From: Streptomyces sp. Act143
Lineage (GTDB): Bacteria; Actinomycetota; Actinomycetes; Streptomycetales; Streptomycetaceae
Direction: 5' to 3'
Length of the DNA stretch: 64,000 nucleotides
Assembly: GCF_003143935.1 (NCBI RefSeq)
Contig: NZ_QFRX01000001.1
Span: 3,244,637 to 3,308,636 of the forward strand
Of the stretch, positions 49,470 to 58,900 are shown in pieces. Both the position numbers and the translations under genes were made by a program. The notes under the pieces were generated by a model. It was not told where the DNA came from. It did no database searches and saw only the letters and a list, made by a program, of their open reading frames with translations. The first letter of the stretch is position 1, and each line of letters begins with the position of its first letter.

Positions 49470-52196
49470 ATGAAGGCGACGATGACCGACACCCCGGAGC
49501 TGCTCCTACGGCGCGTGCTGCGTCTCGTCCACCGTCATGAGGGTGGAGTGCTGTGGATCGAGGGGCCCGCCGACTCCGGCAAGTCCCATCTGCTGGCCCT
49601 CGCCGCCCAGCAGGCGGCCCCGGCGGGAGCAACGGTCCTGACCGCCCCGCTGCTGGGCGCCCTCGCGCAGCAGCAACCCGAGGCGGGAGCCGGGGAGTCC
49701 GGCTCTCCGTACCAGGTGCTGCGGCAGGTCGAGGACGGACTGCGGGAACTCTCCCGACAGCGGCCGGTCCTCGTCGTCCACGACGACGTGCACCAGTGCG
49801 ACGACCTGACGCTGCTGGCTCTGCGCACGCTCACCGCACGGCTGGCCGGGCTGCCCGTGCTGTGGGTTCTCGCCGCACGCTCCCACCTCGACGTGCCCGC
49901 GGTCACCGCTCTGCGCCGCGACCTGCCGGCCGAGCAGACGGACGGCTTCGAACTCACCGCCCTCGCCCCCGATGCCGTACGACGGCTCGTGACGGACCTG
50001 ATGGGCCCGCGGGCCGCGGAGGCCGAACCGTATCTGCCGCTCCTCGGCGGACTGCCGGGCACGATCCGGCACGCGTGTGCGCTGCTCACCTCGTCGCCCG
50101 GACGGGACGAGGTGGCCTCGGCCGTCGTCACACGCCGGCTCGACCAGCTGACGCCGCCCGCCCGGGAACTGGTGCTCACCGCCTCCGTGCTGGGCGACAG
50201 CATCGGCGTACGGCACCTGTCCCGCATGCTGGAGCTCAGGGAACCGGCGCTGCTGAGCCCGCTGCGCGAGGTGCTCGCGGCAGGGCTGATGCGCACCGAG
50301 CAGGACCATCTCGTCTTCGTGCATCCGGCGCTGCGTGCGGCCGTCGTCGCGACGCTGCCGCTTCCGGTACGCGTGTCCCTGCGCCGGCGTTCGGTCGACC
50401 TCCGGCTCGCGGACGGCACCCCCGCGACGGCCCTCGCGGCCGAGATCGGCGCGTTGGCGGACCCCGGCGACGAACGGGCGATCCGCGTCCTGGAGGCCGC
50501 CGCCCGAGAGGCCGCCCCCCTCGCACCGGCGGCGGGCGCCGCCTATGTGCGCCGTGCGATGGAGCTGGCCCTGCCCGCCACGCCCCGGCGGTCGCGGCTC
50601 GCGGCGCGGCTGGTGCCGCTGCTGTGGGAGGCGGGCGAGCCCGACCAGGCCCGCGCCCTGGCCCGTGAGGTGCTCCAGGCCCCTCCCGACCCGGTCACCC
50701 ATGCGCACGTCTGCCTGGAACTGGCCCGGATGGGCGGCCCGTTCCCGGTGCCCCAGGCCGACGCCCACCTGCGCCGGGCCCTGCAACACACCGACGTCCC
50801 GCTGCCGGTGAAGGACCAGCTGCGGTCGACGACCCTGCTGAACCGTCTCCTGTCAGGCGCGGCCGAGGAGGCCGGCGGGACCGTGGCCGGGGCCCTGACA
50901 CACGCCCGTGGCACCCATCCGCTGAACGACCTCACACAGCGCACCCTCAGATCGATCAGCGCCTGTCACCGGCAGCGCTGGAGTGACGCCCTCCGGCACA
51001 GCGAACCGGTGCCGGCGCAGGCCGCCGAACTCGATCCGGCGTACGGGCCCATGCTGCCCGAGGTCGTCCTGTCGCTGATCTGGAGAGCCGAGCTGCTGGG
51101 CCTGGCCGGCGACCACCAAGGCGCCGCGGATCTCATCGACAGCGGTCTGGCGGAGGCGGAACAGCGGGGCCGTGCGGCGTACGCGGCGCTGTGGCGGCCC
51201 GCGCGGGCCCGGATGCTGCTCGGCGGCGGCCGGCTGCGGGAGGCGGTACGGGAACTCGCCGTCATCCATGAGCCGACCGGGCAACAGCAACCGGCCACGG
51301 CGGGCACCTCCGACGCCGCCGCCGAGGCGGCCGTGCTGTGTGCGCGGGCCCGGACCGCCTTCCATACCGGCGACGACCGGGAGCTGGAGGCGTGTGCGGA
51401 GCGCGCGGAGGTCTGTCTCGCTGACGGCGACCGGCAGTTGCGCCGGGCCGGAGCGTGGGTGTCGGTCCTGGTCGCTCTCTATCGGGACGAGCCCTTGAGC
51501 GGCGAGCGGCTCAAGGGCGCCGCCGCCCATCTGCGCCGCGGCTTCCTGCACGTGGCCTGCGTCGATGCGGGGGACGTCGTGCTGCTGGTGGCGGCGGCGC
51601 TCGCCTCCGGGCAGCGTGAGGTGGCCGCCGCGGCGGTGGAGTTCGCCGAGGAACGGGCCCGGCTCAATCCCGGCCTGCCGCTGTTCACCGCCGCCGCCAC
51701 GCACGCGCGGGGCCTGTACGCGGGTGACGCGGAGCTGCTCGTGGCGGCGGCGGAGGGTTACGGGGATGTCCGCCCCCTGCTGCGGGCCCGCGCCCGGGAG
51801 GACGCCGGTGCGTGTCTCGCGGCGGCCGACGCCCGCGGTGCTCTGTCCCGTCTCGAGGAAGCGCTCAACGGCTACGCCGCCTGCGGGGCCGAACGCGACG
51901 CCCAACGGGTGCGCGGAAGACTGCGTGCGCTCGGCGCCCGGCCCCTGGCCACGGCGTCCGCCGCGCCCGCGGCACCGGCCGCCGAATGGCGCGGACTGAC
52001 CAGGTCGGAGCTCGGTGTGGTGCGCCTGATCGCGCAGGGGGCCACCAACCGCGAGGCGGCGGAACGGCTGTTCGTGTCCCCGCACACCGTGAACACCCAT
52101 CTGCGGCACGCCTTCGAGAAGCTGGGTGTCCGCTCCCGGGTACAGCTGGCCCGCCTGTACGCCCGCGAGGTCGAATCCATCGGCGTCTCCGTGTGA
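49470..52196 (+). CDS. Large ATP-binding LuxR-family regulator (LAL)
   Basis: A 908-aa regulator of the STAND/LAL class. The N-terminal ATPase has a Walker A-like GPADSGKS (~31-38) and Walker B-like VLVVHDDVHQCDD. The middle 500 residues are alpha-helical repeat-like. The C-terminal LuxR HTH is LTRSELGVVRLIAQGATNREAAERLFVSPHTVNTHLRHAFEKLGV. The HTH uses an atypical LTRSE start. ATG 49470 (or the adjacent TTG 49467) with GGAGG upstream is the start. LALs typically switch on a local operon in response to metabolites. Confidence 0.92.
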   Translation: MKATMTDTPELLLRRVLRLVHRHEGGVLWIEGPADSGKSHLLALAAQQAAPAGATVLTAPLLGALAQQQPEAGAGESGSPYQVLRQVEDGLRELSRQRPVLVVHDDVHQCDDLTLLALRTLTARLAGLPVLWVLAARSHLDVPAVTALRRDLPAEQTDGFELTALAPDAVRRLVTDLMGPRAAEAEPYLPLLGGLPGTIRHACALLTSSPGRDEVASAVVTRRLDQLTPPARELVLTASVLGDSIGVRHLSRMLELREPALLSPLREVLAAGLMRTEQDHLVFVHPALRAAVVATLPLPVRVSLRRRSVDLRLADGTPATALAAEIGALADPGDERAIRVLEAAAREAAPLAPAAGAAYVRRAMELALPATPRRSRLAARLVPLLWEAGEPDQARALAREVLQAPPDPVTHAHVCLELARMGGPFPVPQADAHLRRALQHTDVPLPVKDQLRSTTLLNRLLSGAAEEAGGTVAGALTHARGTHPLNDLTQRTLRSISACHRQRWSDALRHSEPVPAQAAELDPAYGPMLPEVVLSLIWRAELLGLAGDHQGAADLIDSGLAEAEQRGRAAYAALWRPARARMLLGGGRLREAVRELAVIHEPTGQQQPATAGTSDAAAEAAVLCARARTAFHTGDDRELEACAERAEVCLADGDRQLRRAGAWVSVLVALYRDEPLSGERLKGAAAHLRRGFLHVACVDAGDVVLLVAAALASGQREVAAAAVEFAEERARLNPGLPLFTAAATHARGLYAGDAELLVAAAEGYGDVRPLLRARAREDAGACLAAADARGALSRLEEALNGYAACGAERDAQRVRGRLRALGARPLATASAAPAAPAAEWRGLTRSELGVVRLIAQGATNREAAERLFVSPHTVNTHLRHAFEKLGVRSRVQLARLYAREVESIGVSV

Positions 52197-52240
52197 GCGG
52201 GTAACACCTACAGGCTCTGGCCGATCAGCGACGCTACGCA

Positions 52241-52257
52241 CACGTGTTAACGTCGAA
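52241..52257 (+). promoter_or_regulatory. CACGTGTTAACGTCGAA element upstream of the isochorismatase gene
   Basis: CACGxGTTAAxGTCGAA occurs here and at 58901-58916 upstream of the ECF sigma gene, with only two differing bases in 17. Here it lies about 90 bp before the start codon and includes GTTAAC. Candidate shared promoter (TTAA as part of a -10) or activator site. Confidence 0.45.
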
Positions 52258-52344
52258 AAGCGAAACAGGTGCAAACAGCACCCATGCCTGTCACCTCGTG
52301 ATCCGTGCTCGTCACGAGGTGTCCACCCGCAGCCAGGAGTGACC

Positions 52345-52908
52345 GTGCCGATCACCGCCCTAGACCGGAGGACCGCGTTGATCGTCGTCGACCTGCAGAA
52401 GGGCATCGTCGAACTGCCCCTCGCGCACCCGGCCGCCGACGTCCTCGCCCGGAACGCCGAACTGCTCGCCGCGTTCCGCCGCCGCGGGCTGCCCGTCGTG
52501 CTCGTCAACGTCGCCGGTGGCCCCCAGGGCCGCAACGACCTCGGCGCGAGCTTCCCCGCCCAGGTCGCCCCGGAGTGGACCGAACTCGTTCCGGAGCTGG
52601 GCACGGACGACAACGACCATCTGATCACCAAGTACTCGCGCAGTGCCTTCACCGGCACCGGCCTGAGCGAGTGGCTGCGCTGGCGGGACGTCACCCAGGT
52701 CGTCGTCACCGGTATCGCCACGAGCAGCGGTGTGGAGTCCACCGTCCGCGACGCACACGAGCAGAACTTCCATGTCACGGTCCCGGTCGACGCCGTCACC
52801 GACACCGACGGCGTGGCCCACGAGCACACCCTCACCAAGATCTACCCGCGCATCGCCGAGACGGGCAGCACCAGACATGTCCTGGCCGCTCTCGCGGTGT
52901 CGCGTTGA
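52345..52908 (+). CDS. Isochorismatase-family hydrolase
   Basis: A 187-aa cysteine-hydrolase-fold protein. The aspartate motif (LIVVDLQKGI) and lysine (HLITKYSRSAF) are present. At the position of the catalytic cysteine the sequence is GIATSSGVESTVRDA: Cys is replaced by Gly. True isochorismatases such as PhzD and EntB also lack the Cys, so vinyl-ether hydrolysis is possible, whereas nicotinamidase activity is not. GTG 52345 has AGGAG 5 nt upstream. It follows the LAL gene in the same direction. Confidence 0.88.
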   Translation: MPITALDRRTALIVVDLQKGIVELPLAHPAADVLARNAELLAAFRRRGLPVVLVNVAGGPQGRNDLGASFPAQVAPEWTELVPELGTDDNDHLITKYSRSAFTGTGLSEWLRWRDVTQVVVTGIATSSGVESTVRDAHEQNFHVTVPVDAVTDTDGVAHEHTLTKIYPRIAETGSTRHVLAALAVSR

Positions 52909-52984
52909 GGCCGCGCAGGCCAGGACGGTTGTCTCACCTTCCTCGCCAACTCGGCGCGGGCGCACCGCGGGTTAGGATCCCGGC

Positions 52985-53644
52985 ATGAATCAACCACTGC
53001 GGGCGGTGCTGGGAGAAGACCAGCCGTTCATGCGCGAAGGTATCGCGGCCATCCTGCGCAAGTCGGGCATCGACGTGGTCGAGGCCGTCGACAACGCGGT
53101 GGACCTCGTCCGGGCCGCCGCGGAGCACCGCCCCGACGTGGTGATCACCGACATCAGGATGCCTCCGGGCCTGGAGGCGGACGGTCTGCGGGCCGCGCAG
53201 AAGATCCGCGCCGCCCGGCCGGAGACCGCCGTCATCGTCCTCTCCCAGTTCCTGGACGCCTCCTACGCGCTGGACCTGGTCGGGGACGATCCGAGCGGGG
53301 TCGGTTATCTGCTGAAGGAGAAGGTGGCCAGCCCGCAGATCCTCATAGACGCCGTCGAGCGTGTCCTGGCACGTGACTCGGCCCTGGACCCCGATGTGAT
53401 CGCGGCACTGCTGGGGCGCAAGCGTCCGGAGGATCCGTTGGCCGCGCTGACGCCGAAGGAACGGGAGGTCCTGGCGCTGATGGCCGAGGGCCACTCCAAC
53501 ACAGGTATCTCCGAGCAACTCTTCGTCAGTGTCGCCGCGGTGGAGCGGCATGTGACCGGCATCTTCATGAAACTGGGCCTCAGCCAGACGGCCACCGGCC
53601 AGCACCGGCGGGTCCTGGCGGTGCTGCGCTACCTCGGCCAGTAG
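52985..53644 (+). CDS. NarL/FixJ-family response regulator
   Basis: A 219-aa regulator. The receiver domain has acidic pair GEDQPF, phosphoacceptor D in VITDIRMPP (~57), VLS threonine/serine position and LLKEK lysine. The C-terminal HTH is LTPKEREVLALMAEGHSNTGISEQLFVSVAAVERHVTGIFMKLGL. No kinase is adjacent; the orphan PAS kinase at 41257-42231 is the nearest possible partner. ATG 52985 opens the receiver directly. Confidence 0.93.
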   Translation: MNQPLRAVLGEDQPFMREGIAAILRKSGIDVVEAVDNAVDLVRAAAEHRPDVVITDIRMPPGLEADGLRAAQKIRAARPETAVIVLSQFLDASYALDLVGDDPSGVGYLLKEKVASPQILIDAVERVLARDSALDPDVIAALLGRKRPEDPLAALTPKEREVLALMAEGHSNTGISEQLFVSVAAVERHVTGIFMKLGLSQTATGQHRRVLAVLRYLGQ

Positions 53645-53716
53645 GTACGTAGCCCTGGGGGGGCCGGGCCGCGGTCGGGCCGCGGGTCGTGGGGTGTCAG
53701 GGTGCTGTGGGGGTGA

Positions 53717-54541
53717 ACAGGCTCTTCAGGTGGCCAGGTCGAGCACGCCCGCGAACTCCAGGCCACCGTCGACGCCTGGGCCCGACCCCGCGGCGTCGGC
53801 TTCCTCACCCAGATCACCGACACCATCGGCACCACCGCCGCCCTCGCCGAAGGCGACTACGAAGCCGCCTACCTCCACGCCATCGGCATCACACCCCCCG
53901 GCACCTTCCACCCCTACGCCCACCAAGCCCCCCGCACCCTCCTCGACCTCGTCGAAGCAGCCCTCCACACCGGCCGCACCCAACAAGCCCACCAACACGC
54001 CCAGGCCGCCCACCACGCCGGCCTCCCCCACATCAGCCCCCGCCTCGCCCTCACCACCTACGGCGCCCTCGCCATGACCACCCCCGACCCCACCCAAGCC
54101 GACCACTACTACCACCAAGCCCAAACCCACCCCCAAGCCCACCACTTCCCCTACGAACTCGCCCGCATCCACCTCGCCCACGGCATCCGCCAACGCCACA
54201 CCCACGGCCCCAAAACCGCCCGGCATTCCCTCACCCTGGCCGCCCAGACCTTCCAGCGGCTGGGCGCGGCCACCTGGGCCGAACGGGCCCACGCCGAACT
54301 CCGTGTCTCCGGCCTCGCCACCCGCGCGACCACACAGCTCGCCGAACTCACCTGGCAAGAACGCCGCATCGCCAACCTCGCGGCGAGCGGCCTGACCAAC
54401 AAAGAGATCGGCGAGCGCATGCATCTGTCGCCGCGCACGGTCAGCTCACACCTGTACCGGGTCTTCCCCAAGCTCGGCATCACCTCCCGCGCCGCCCTGC
54501 GCGACGCGCTGGGCAAGATTCCGGATGACCAGAACGTATGA
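53717..54541 (+). pseudogene. 5'-truncated LuxR-family regulator
   Basis: One frame runs from just after a stop at 53714 to 54541 and encodes helical-repeat sequence (HARELQATVDAWARPRG; YEAAYLHAIGITPPGTF; ALHTGRTQQAHQHAQAAH) and a complete LuxR HTH (LTWQERRIANLAASGLTNKEIGERMHLSPRTVSSH). There is no start codon until the internal ATG at 54074, and the ATPase half expected for a LAL is absent. A shortened product of 155 aa (54074-54541) with the HTH could still be made. DNA from ~53800 to ~54225 uses almost only C-ending codons; downstream usage is normal. Confidence 0.75.
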
Positions 54542-54560
54542 GTGCGCTCCCGCCGGCCTC

Positions 54561-55391
54561 CTACAGCGAGTGGGCCCGCAGGCCGTGTTCGTCGAGCCAG
54601 CCGAGCACATAGTCCGCGACGAACCGCCATCCGTTGTCGATGATCAGTGAGTGCGCACGGTCCGCGAACTGCTTGAGGTCGGTCACGGCCATCGAGTCGC
54701 CGTACTGCTTGTAGGCCGCGCGCGTGGCGGCGTCGGGCACCAGCAGATCCTCCTGCCCCGAGATCAGCAGGAGCGGGCCGCGGTCCGCGTTGCCGACGTC
54801 GGCCACGGCACGCGGGCTGCGGGGCGAGTCCGCGCACCCGAGGTCGGCGAGCAGCCGGCGGGGCATCGGTACCACGTAGCGGTCGTAGAGCCGGGCCGAC
54901 TCCTCCTCGGTGACCGTGTTCGCGACAAAGCGGTGGAACTGCTCCGCGGACAGGGACACCAAGGGGTCGAACGCCAGGGTGCCGGATGCCGGGGGAGCGT
55001 CGCCGTCGGCGTGCCCGGGAATCCACAGTCCGGTGGGCGGGGCGGGCAGCACGATGTCATTGACGGGGGCGGGGGCGATGGCCACCGCGGCCTGGCCGAT
55101 GTTGGCCCCGATGAGGTGCTGGGCGATGAGCCCGCCGACCGAGTGGCCGATGATCACCGGCGCAATATCGAACGAGTCTACGATTTTGGCGTAGTGGTCC
55201 GTCAGCAGATCCAGGCCCACGTCGGTCAGCCCCTCGGAGGACCTGCGCATCTCCCCCACGGTGAGGGGCTCCCCCGGCCAGCCCGGTGTGAAGGCGAGGA
55301 AGCCGCGACTCGCGAAACGCTCCGCCCACGACTCCCAGGACAGCGCGTGCAGCCACGCGCCATGGATGAAGACAACGGGAGTACGGTTCAC
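54561..55391 (-). CDS. Alpha/beta hydrolase
   Basis: A 276-aa soluble hydrolase. It begins TPVVFIHGAWLHALSWESW (oxyanion HGAW). The nucleophile elbow is IIGHSVGGLIA, the acid is probably the Asp in LISGQEDLLVPD, and the His is in DRAHSLIIDN. Resembles esterase/lipase-like proteins annotated as hydrolases in Streptomyces; substrate unknown. GTG 55391 has GAGGAAGCAGCC upstream. It is convergent with the luxR remnant. Confidence 0.9.
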   Translation of the reverse strand: MNRTPVVFIHGAWLHALSWESWAERFASRGFLAFTPGWPGEPLTVGEMRRSSEGLTDVGLDLLTDHYAKIVDSFDIAPVIIGHSVGGLIAQHLIGANIGQAAVAIAPAPVNDIVLPAPPTGLWIPGHADGDAPPASGTLAFDPLVSLSAEQFHRFVANTVTEEESARLYDRYVVPMPRRLLADLGCADSPRSPRAVADVGNADRGPLLLISGQEDLLVPDAATRAAYKQYGDSMAVTDLKQFADRAHSLIIDNGWRFVADYVLGWLDEHGLRAHSL

Positions 55392-55722
55392 GGCTGCTTC
55401 CTCCGAGCACGACGACGACCCGGCACCGGCACGCGGGCGACCCGTTCAGCATCGTTCAGGCGCAGGTCAGGGGCGACAGTCGAATGACTTAATGTTCATG
55501 GCCGGTGGCCCCGGGCAGAGCCGGACAGCCCGGACCAGGCGCCCGGCCAGGCCGCCGTCAAACGGACACGGGTCCGTCTCGAGAGGCGCCCGCGGACCGG
55601 CGCAGACCGTCTGTGCTCCGTAAGGCGGTGAAGATGGCCGGTCAAGTTACTTATGTACGTCGCTGCCGGGGCGACCACAGTGGATCGGGCCAGCTTCTGC
55701 CACAGAGAGGGATCCACTCGTC

Positions 55723-56193
55723 ATGAGCGGCAACCAACCAGACCGACAGACCCGCCGAACGGCATCGGACGGTCGTCCTGAGCTGGTCCTGGACATCGAG
55801 CGCGTGCTGGACCTCACTGCCCGGCAGGCCGTACGAGCGACGTTCCGATACGACCCCGATGCGCCGTGGGTCGTCTCCGTGGAGCTGGCCGTCGAGCACG
55901 GCCCGCGAGTCCTGTGGCGGATCGGCCGCGAGATTCTGCAGCAGGGGCTCCACTCGGTGAGCGGTCTCGGCGACATCCAGATGTGGCCGTCCTCGTTCGG
56001 AGACGGCGCCACCGCGCGTCTGCAACTGACCTCCCGGGACACGGCGGCCCTGTTCGAGCTGCCCGTACCGCCGCTGGCTCAGTGGCTGGCCGACACGTAC
56101 GAGCTGGTGCCCGCCGGTGCCGAGCTCAGCGAGATCGACTGGGATGCCGCGACCGCGGACCTGCTCCAGGAGCCGCAGCCCCACTGCGACTGA
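55723..56193 (+). CDS. SsgA-like sporulation/cell-division protein (SALP) 2
   Basis: A 156-aa SsgA-family protein with a ~20-residue polar N-terminal extension. Conserved features are RATFRYDPDAPWVVSVEL, LWRIGREILQQGL, LGDIQMWPSS and the acidic GAELSEIDWDAA end. It is more diverged from SsgB than SALP 1. AGAGAGGGATCC lies upstream of ATG 55723. Confidence 0.92.
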   Translation: MSGNQPDRQTRRTASDGRPELVLDIERVLDLTARQAVRATFRYDPDAPWVVSVELAVEHGPRVLWRIGREILQQGLHSVSGLGDIQMWPSSFGDGATARLQLTSRDTAALFELPVPPLAQWLADTYELVPAGAELSEIDWDAATADLLQEPQPHCD

Positions 56194-56219
56194 CCTCGCG
56201 TTGAGCGTCGGCGCCTTCG

Positions 56220-57275
56220 TCAGTGCCGGGGGCGTGGCGTGCGCTGTGGCTCGGGCCACGCGGCGGCGGACAGGGCGGTGGCCGCGGTGACCGAGGTCAG
56301 GCGGTCGTAGTCGAGAGTCCTCGGCACGTCCGTCGACCGGTGGTAGTGCGGATTGCGGAAGGTCGCGGTGTCGGTGAGCATCAGCGCGGGAATCCCGCGG
56401 TTCCAGAACGGGGCGTGGTCACTGCGTCCCAGATGGTTGGCGGGCGGAACGGCCAGACCGATGAGCAGGCCCAGCGGGCCGTCGGGCCGTGGATCGCGCA
56501 GCAGCAGGGCCGGGAGCGAGGGGGAGGCAGCCGCGGCGGCCTGCTGCCACACCCGTGCCGCCGCGGTCGAGGAATGCCGGTGCACCACGAGGGTGAAGTC
56601 GCCCCGGTGGCCGCCTGCGCGAACCGCCGCGGACGCCTCGGGAAAGACCCGCTCGAAGCCGACGGGCAGTTTCTGCGTGCCGGGGTCGTCCGCGAAATAC
56701 CCGACGGATTCCAGGCAGATCATCCCCCGCACACCGCCGCCCCCGGCCAGTTCGCGGGCGGCCTGACGAGCCCCGATCAGCCCGAGCTCCTCCATGTCGA
56801 ACACGGCCAGGACAACGCGCGCGGGCGCCGGCGCCTCGGCCAGCAGACGGGCCGTCTCCAGCAGGACCGCCACGCCGGAGGCGTTGTCGTCCGCGCCCGG
56901 ACTGCCGCTGACGCTGTCCAGATGAGCGCCGACCACCACGGCCGGTCCGGTACCGGAGCCGGGCAGCGAGGCGATGAGGTTCGCTCCGCGCAAGCGCCGG
57001 TGCAGGCGCGGTTTCAGAGCGAGCGCCCGGTGGCCGTGCCGGTCCGTCGAGCCGATCTGCCAGCGCACGTCGAACGGTCGCCGCCCCACCGACCAGCCCA
57101 CCGCGGCCAGTTGGTCATGGACGTAGGTCTCGGCACGACCCATGCCCTGGGGCGCCCGCAGCCGGCTGCGAGGCTCGGCGGCGAGGAATTCCACGTGCCG
57201 GCGCAGCCGCGCGGTGTCCGGCAACGGCACCGCCAGCGGTGCCGAAGCAGGCGTCGTCGTCGGGTCGTTCGTCAT
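56220..57275 (-). CDS. M28-family zinc aminopeptidase
   Basis: A 351-aa M28 peptidase. Metal ligands are recognisable in VVGAHLDS (His, with Asp), GADDNASGVAVLLE (bridging Asp), FDMEELGLIGA (catalytic Glu and ligand Glu), and NPHYHRSTDVP (C-terminal His). No clear signal peptide is seen, so it is probably cytosolic. ATG 57275 gives a sensible N-terminus with CGGAGC upstream; the upstream frame to 57311 is possible. Convergent with SALP 2. The 225 bp between this gene and the next hold nothing recognisable. Confidence 0.9.
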   Translation of the reverse strand: MTNDPTTTPASAPLAVPLPDTARLRRHVEFLAAEPRSRLRAPQGMGRAETYVHDQLAAVGWSVGRRPFDVRWQIGSTDRHGHRALALKPRLHRRLRGANLIASLPGSGTGPAVVVGAHLDSVSGSPGADDNASGVAVLLETARLLAEAPAPARVVLAVFDMEELGLIGARQAARELAGGGGVRGMICLESVGYFADDPGTQKLPVGFERVFPEASAAVRAGGHRGDFTLVVHRHSSTAAARVWQQAAAAASPSLPALLLRDPRPDGPLGLLIGLAVPPANHLGRSDHAPFWNRGIPALMLTDTATFRNPHYHRSTDVPRTLDYDRLTSVTAATALSAAAWPEPQRTPRPRH

Positions 57276-57501
57276 CCGTGCTCCGGTTCGCATGCGGTCG
57301 TGAGGGGACAAACAGTGCCGAATCGCACCGCCGGGGCCGGTTGATTCTCTTGCCTGTGAACCTGCCGTGCCCTCAACCCCGTTGCCTCAGAGAAGAACTC
57401 CTGCGCCAGGGTGTTCACTGGCTGGCCTGGACGCAGGACGGGGTGGTCGTCCTCGTGCTCTTCCCCGACATGAGGACGACCACCCCACCCACGGCCGAGG
57501 A

Positions 57502-57951
57502 TCAGGACCTGGTGGAGGTGAGGTCCTGGCAGTCGGCGGTCCGGACGGTCTCGAAAAGAGCCTGCAGTTCGGCCGGGGGCGCGGCGATCTTGCGGGTGGC
57601 GAGGTCGATCCAGGCACCCAGGGTGCGCACCTCGGCGGCCTTCTCACCGCTCTCGCGGGTGAGGATGTGCTCGAACCGCCAGCGTGACACGTCCTGGCTC
57701 AGCCCGATGACACGGGTGTCCACCGTGACCGCTTCGGCCGGGAACACCTCGCGCAGATAGCGGACCTCGTCGCTGAGCGTCACAGGGGCAACACCCGCCT
57801 GGTGTATGGCCCGTGGGGTCCAGCCCGCCTCCATCAGGAAGCCGAGCCTGGCCGTGGCGGCGTACTCCAGGTATCGCGTGTTGCGCAGATGGCCGTTGGC
57901 GTCCACATCGTCCCAGCGGACCTCGAAGGATTTCGTGAATGCCTTGGACAT
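57502..57951 (-). CDS. Acyl-CoA thioesterase, 4HBT hotdog fold
   Basis: A 149-aa hotdog-fold thioesterase. The active-site aspartate block VRWDDVDANGHLRNTRYLEYAATAR is typical of 4-hydroxybenzoyl-CoA thioesterase-like enzymes. ATG 57951 is used; a TTG nine codons upstream is an alternative. It is divergent from the transglycosylase-like gene, with a perfect palindrome at 58062-58083 between them. Confidence 0.88.
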   Translation of the reverse strand: MSKAFTKSFEVRWDDVDANGHLRNTRYLEYAATARLGFLMEAGWTPRAIHQAGVAPVTLSDEVRYLREVFPAEAVTVDTRVIGLSQDVSRWRFEHILTRESGEKAAEVRTLGAWIDLATRKIAAPPAELQALFETVRTADCQDLTSTRS

Positions 57952-58061
57952 GTCCGATGACCAGCCTTTCCGCGTCAAGCCACCTGTCCTGGTAGGGGGC
58001 TTCTTGGTACACGTGTCGAACCCTGCGGAAAGTTCAGTCGTCGCAGCCGCGCGAGCGACAA

Positions 58062-58083
58062 CAGGTGTGAGTATTCACACCTG
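58062..58083. promoter_or_regulatory. Perfect 9-bp palindrome in the thioesterase/transglycosylase promoter region
   Basis: CAGGTGTGA-GTAT-TCACACCTG, 22 bp, placed between divergent starts (57951 and 58202). Probable operator of one or both genes; it could also form an RNA hairpin in the leader of either. Confidence 0.65.
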
Positions 58084-58201
58084 CTCCAACATTTGCGCTA
58101 TCTGTCGACGAACGGCAGAGTTTTCCAACTACCAGGGCCGTCAGACGAGTTGCCCGCCACGGTCCCGGCACTCCCCCGCGGACGCACCGGAAGGAAATCG
58201 C

Positions 58202-58885
58202 GTGAGCCCCATCTCGGTCCGGGGATTCGCAGTGGCCTCTGCCACCGCGGTCACCGCTGTCGGAAGCGTCGTAGGCGTTGCCTCGGGCAGCACCGCACAG
58301 ACGAACGACGCCGAGGCGACAGCAGCCGAGACGACGCTCCTCGCGGGCATACCCGCAGGCCAGCAGGCCCAGGTGCAGACCGCGTCGCTGACGCAGCAGG
58401 CCAACGTCCAGGCCATCCAGGCGGACGCGAGCGCCAAGAAGGACGCCGAGGAATCGGCCCGCAAGGCTGCTGCCAAGTCGGCGATCGAGAAGAAGGAAGC
58501 CGCCGAGAAAGCGGCGAAGGAAGCCAAGGAACGCGCCGAGGCCAAGACGGCGGCCTCCCGGTCCGCGTCCAGCTTCCCCGTGCAGAGCTCCTACACGGTC
58601 GCGCAGATCCAGGCGATGGCGGCCCAGATGGTGCCGAGCGGCCAGTTCCAGTGCTTCAGCAACATCGTGGACCACGAGTCCAGCTGGAACTACCGCGCCG
58701 TGAACGCCTCCTCCGGCGCCTACGGCCTCTTCCAGGCGCTGCCGGGCTCCAAGATGTCCTCGGTCGGCGCCGACTGGCAGACCAACCCGGCCACCCAGAT
58801 CAAGTGGGGCCTCAACTACATGAACGGCGTGTACGGCAGCCCCTGCGCGGCATGGACGTTCTGGCAGGCCAACCACTGGTACTGA
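58202..58885 (+). CDS. Secreted transglycosylase-like (SLT) protein
   Basis: A 227-aa exported protein. The N-terminal hydrophobic segment (VASATAVTAVGSVVGVASG) is a probable signal peptide. Residues ~65-120 form an alanine/lysine/glutamate coiled coil (KKDAEESARKAAAKSAIEKK). The C-terminal ~95 residues are a lysozyme-like/SLT domain with the catalytic-type Glu in NIVDHESSWNYRAVN and YGLFQALPGSKM, ending in two Trp/Cys-rich strands. It probably cleaves peptidoglycan glycan strands during growth or sporulation. GTG 58202 has GGAAGGAAATCGC upstream. No c-di-AMP riboswitch signature was recognised in the leader. Confidence 0.9.
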   Translation: MSPISVRGFAVASATAVTAVGSVVGVASGSTAQTNDAEATAAETTLLAGIPAGQQAQVQTASLTQQANVQAIQADASAKKDAEESARKAAAKSAIEKKEAAEKAAKEAKERAEAKTAASRSASSFPVQSSYTVAQIQAMAAQMVPSGQFQCFSNIVDHESSWNYRAVNASSGAYGLFQALPGSKMSSVGADWQTNPATQIKWGLNYMNGVYGSPCAAWTFWQANHWY

Positions 58886-58900
58886 GCCCCGACCCCGCGC

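Noticed and set aside
57239..57760. Plus-strand frame of 173 codons around 57.2-57.8 kb
   Set aside because: Overlaps the M28 start and antisense of the 4HBT thioesterase; only a short middle part is not overlapped and it has no recognisable features.
57950..58201. c-di-AMP (ydaO) riboswitch upstream of the transglycosylase-like gene
   Set aside because: Such riboswitches are common before cell-wall hydrolase genes in Streptomyces, but I could not find the conserved core; only a simple palindrome is present.
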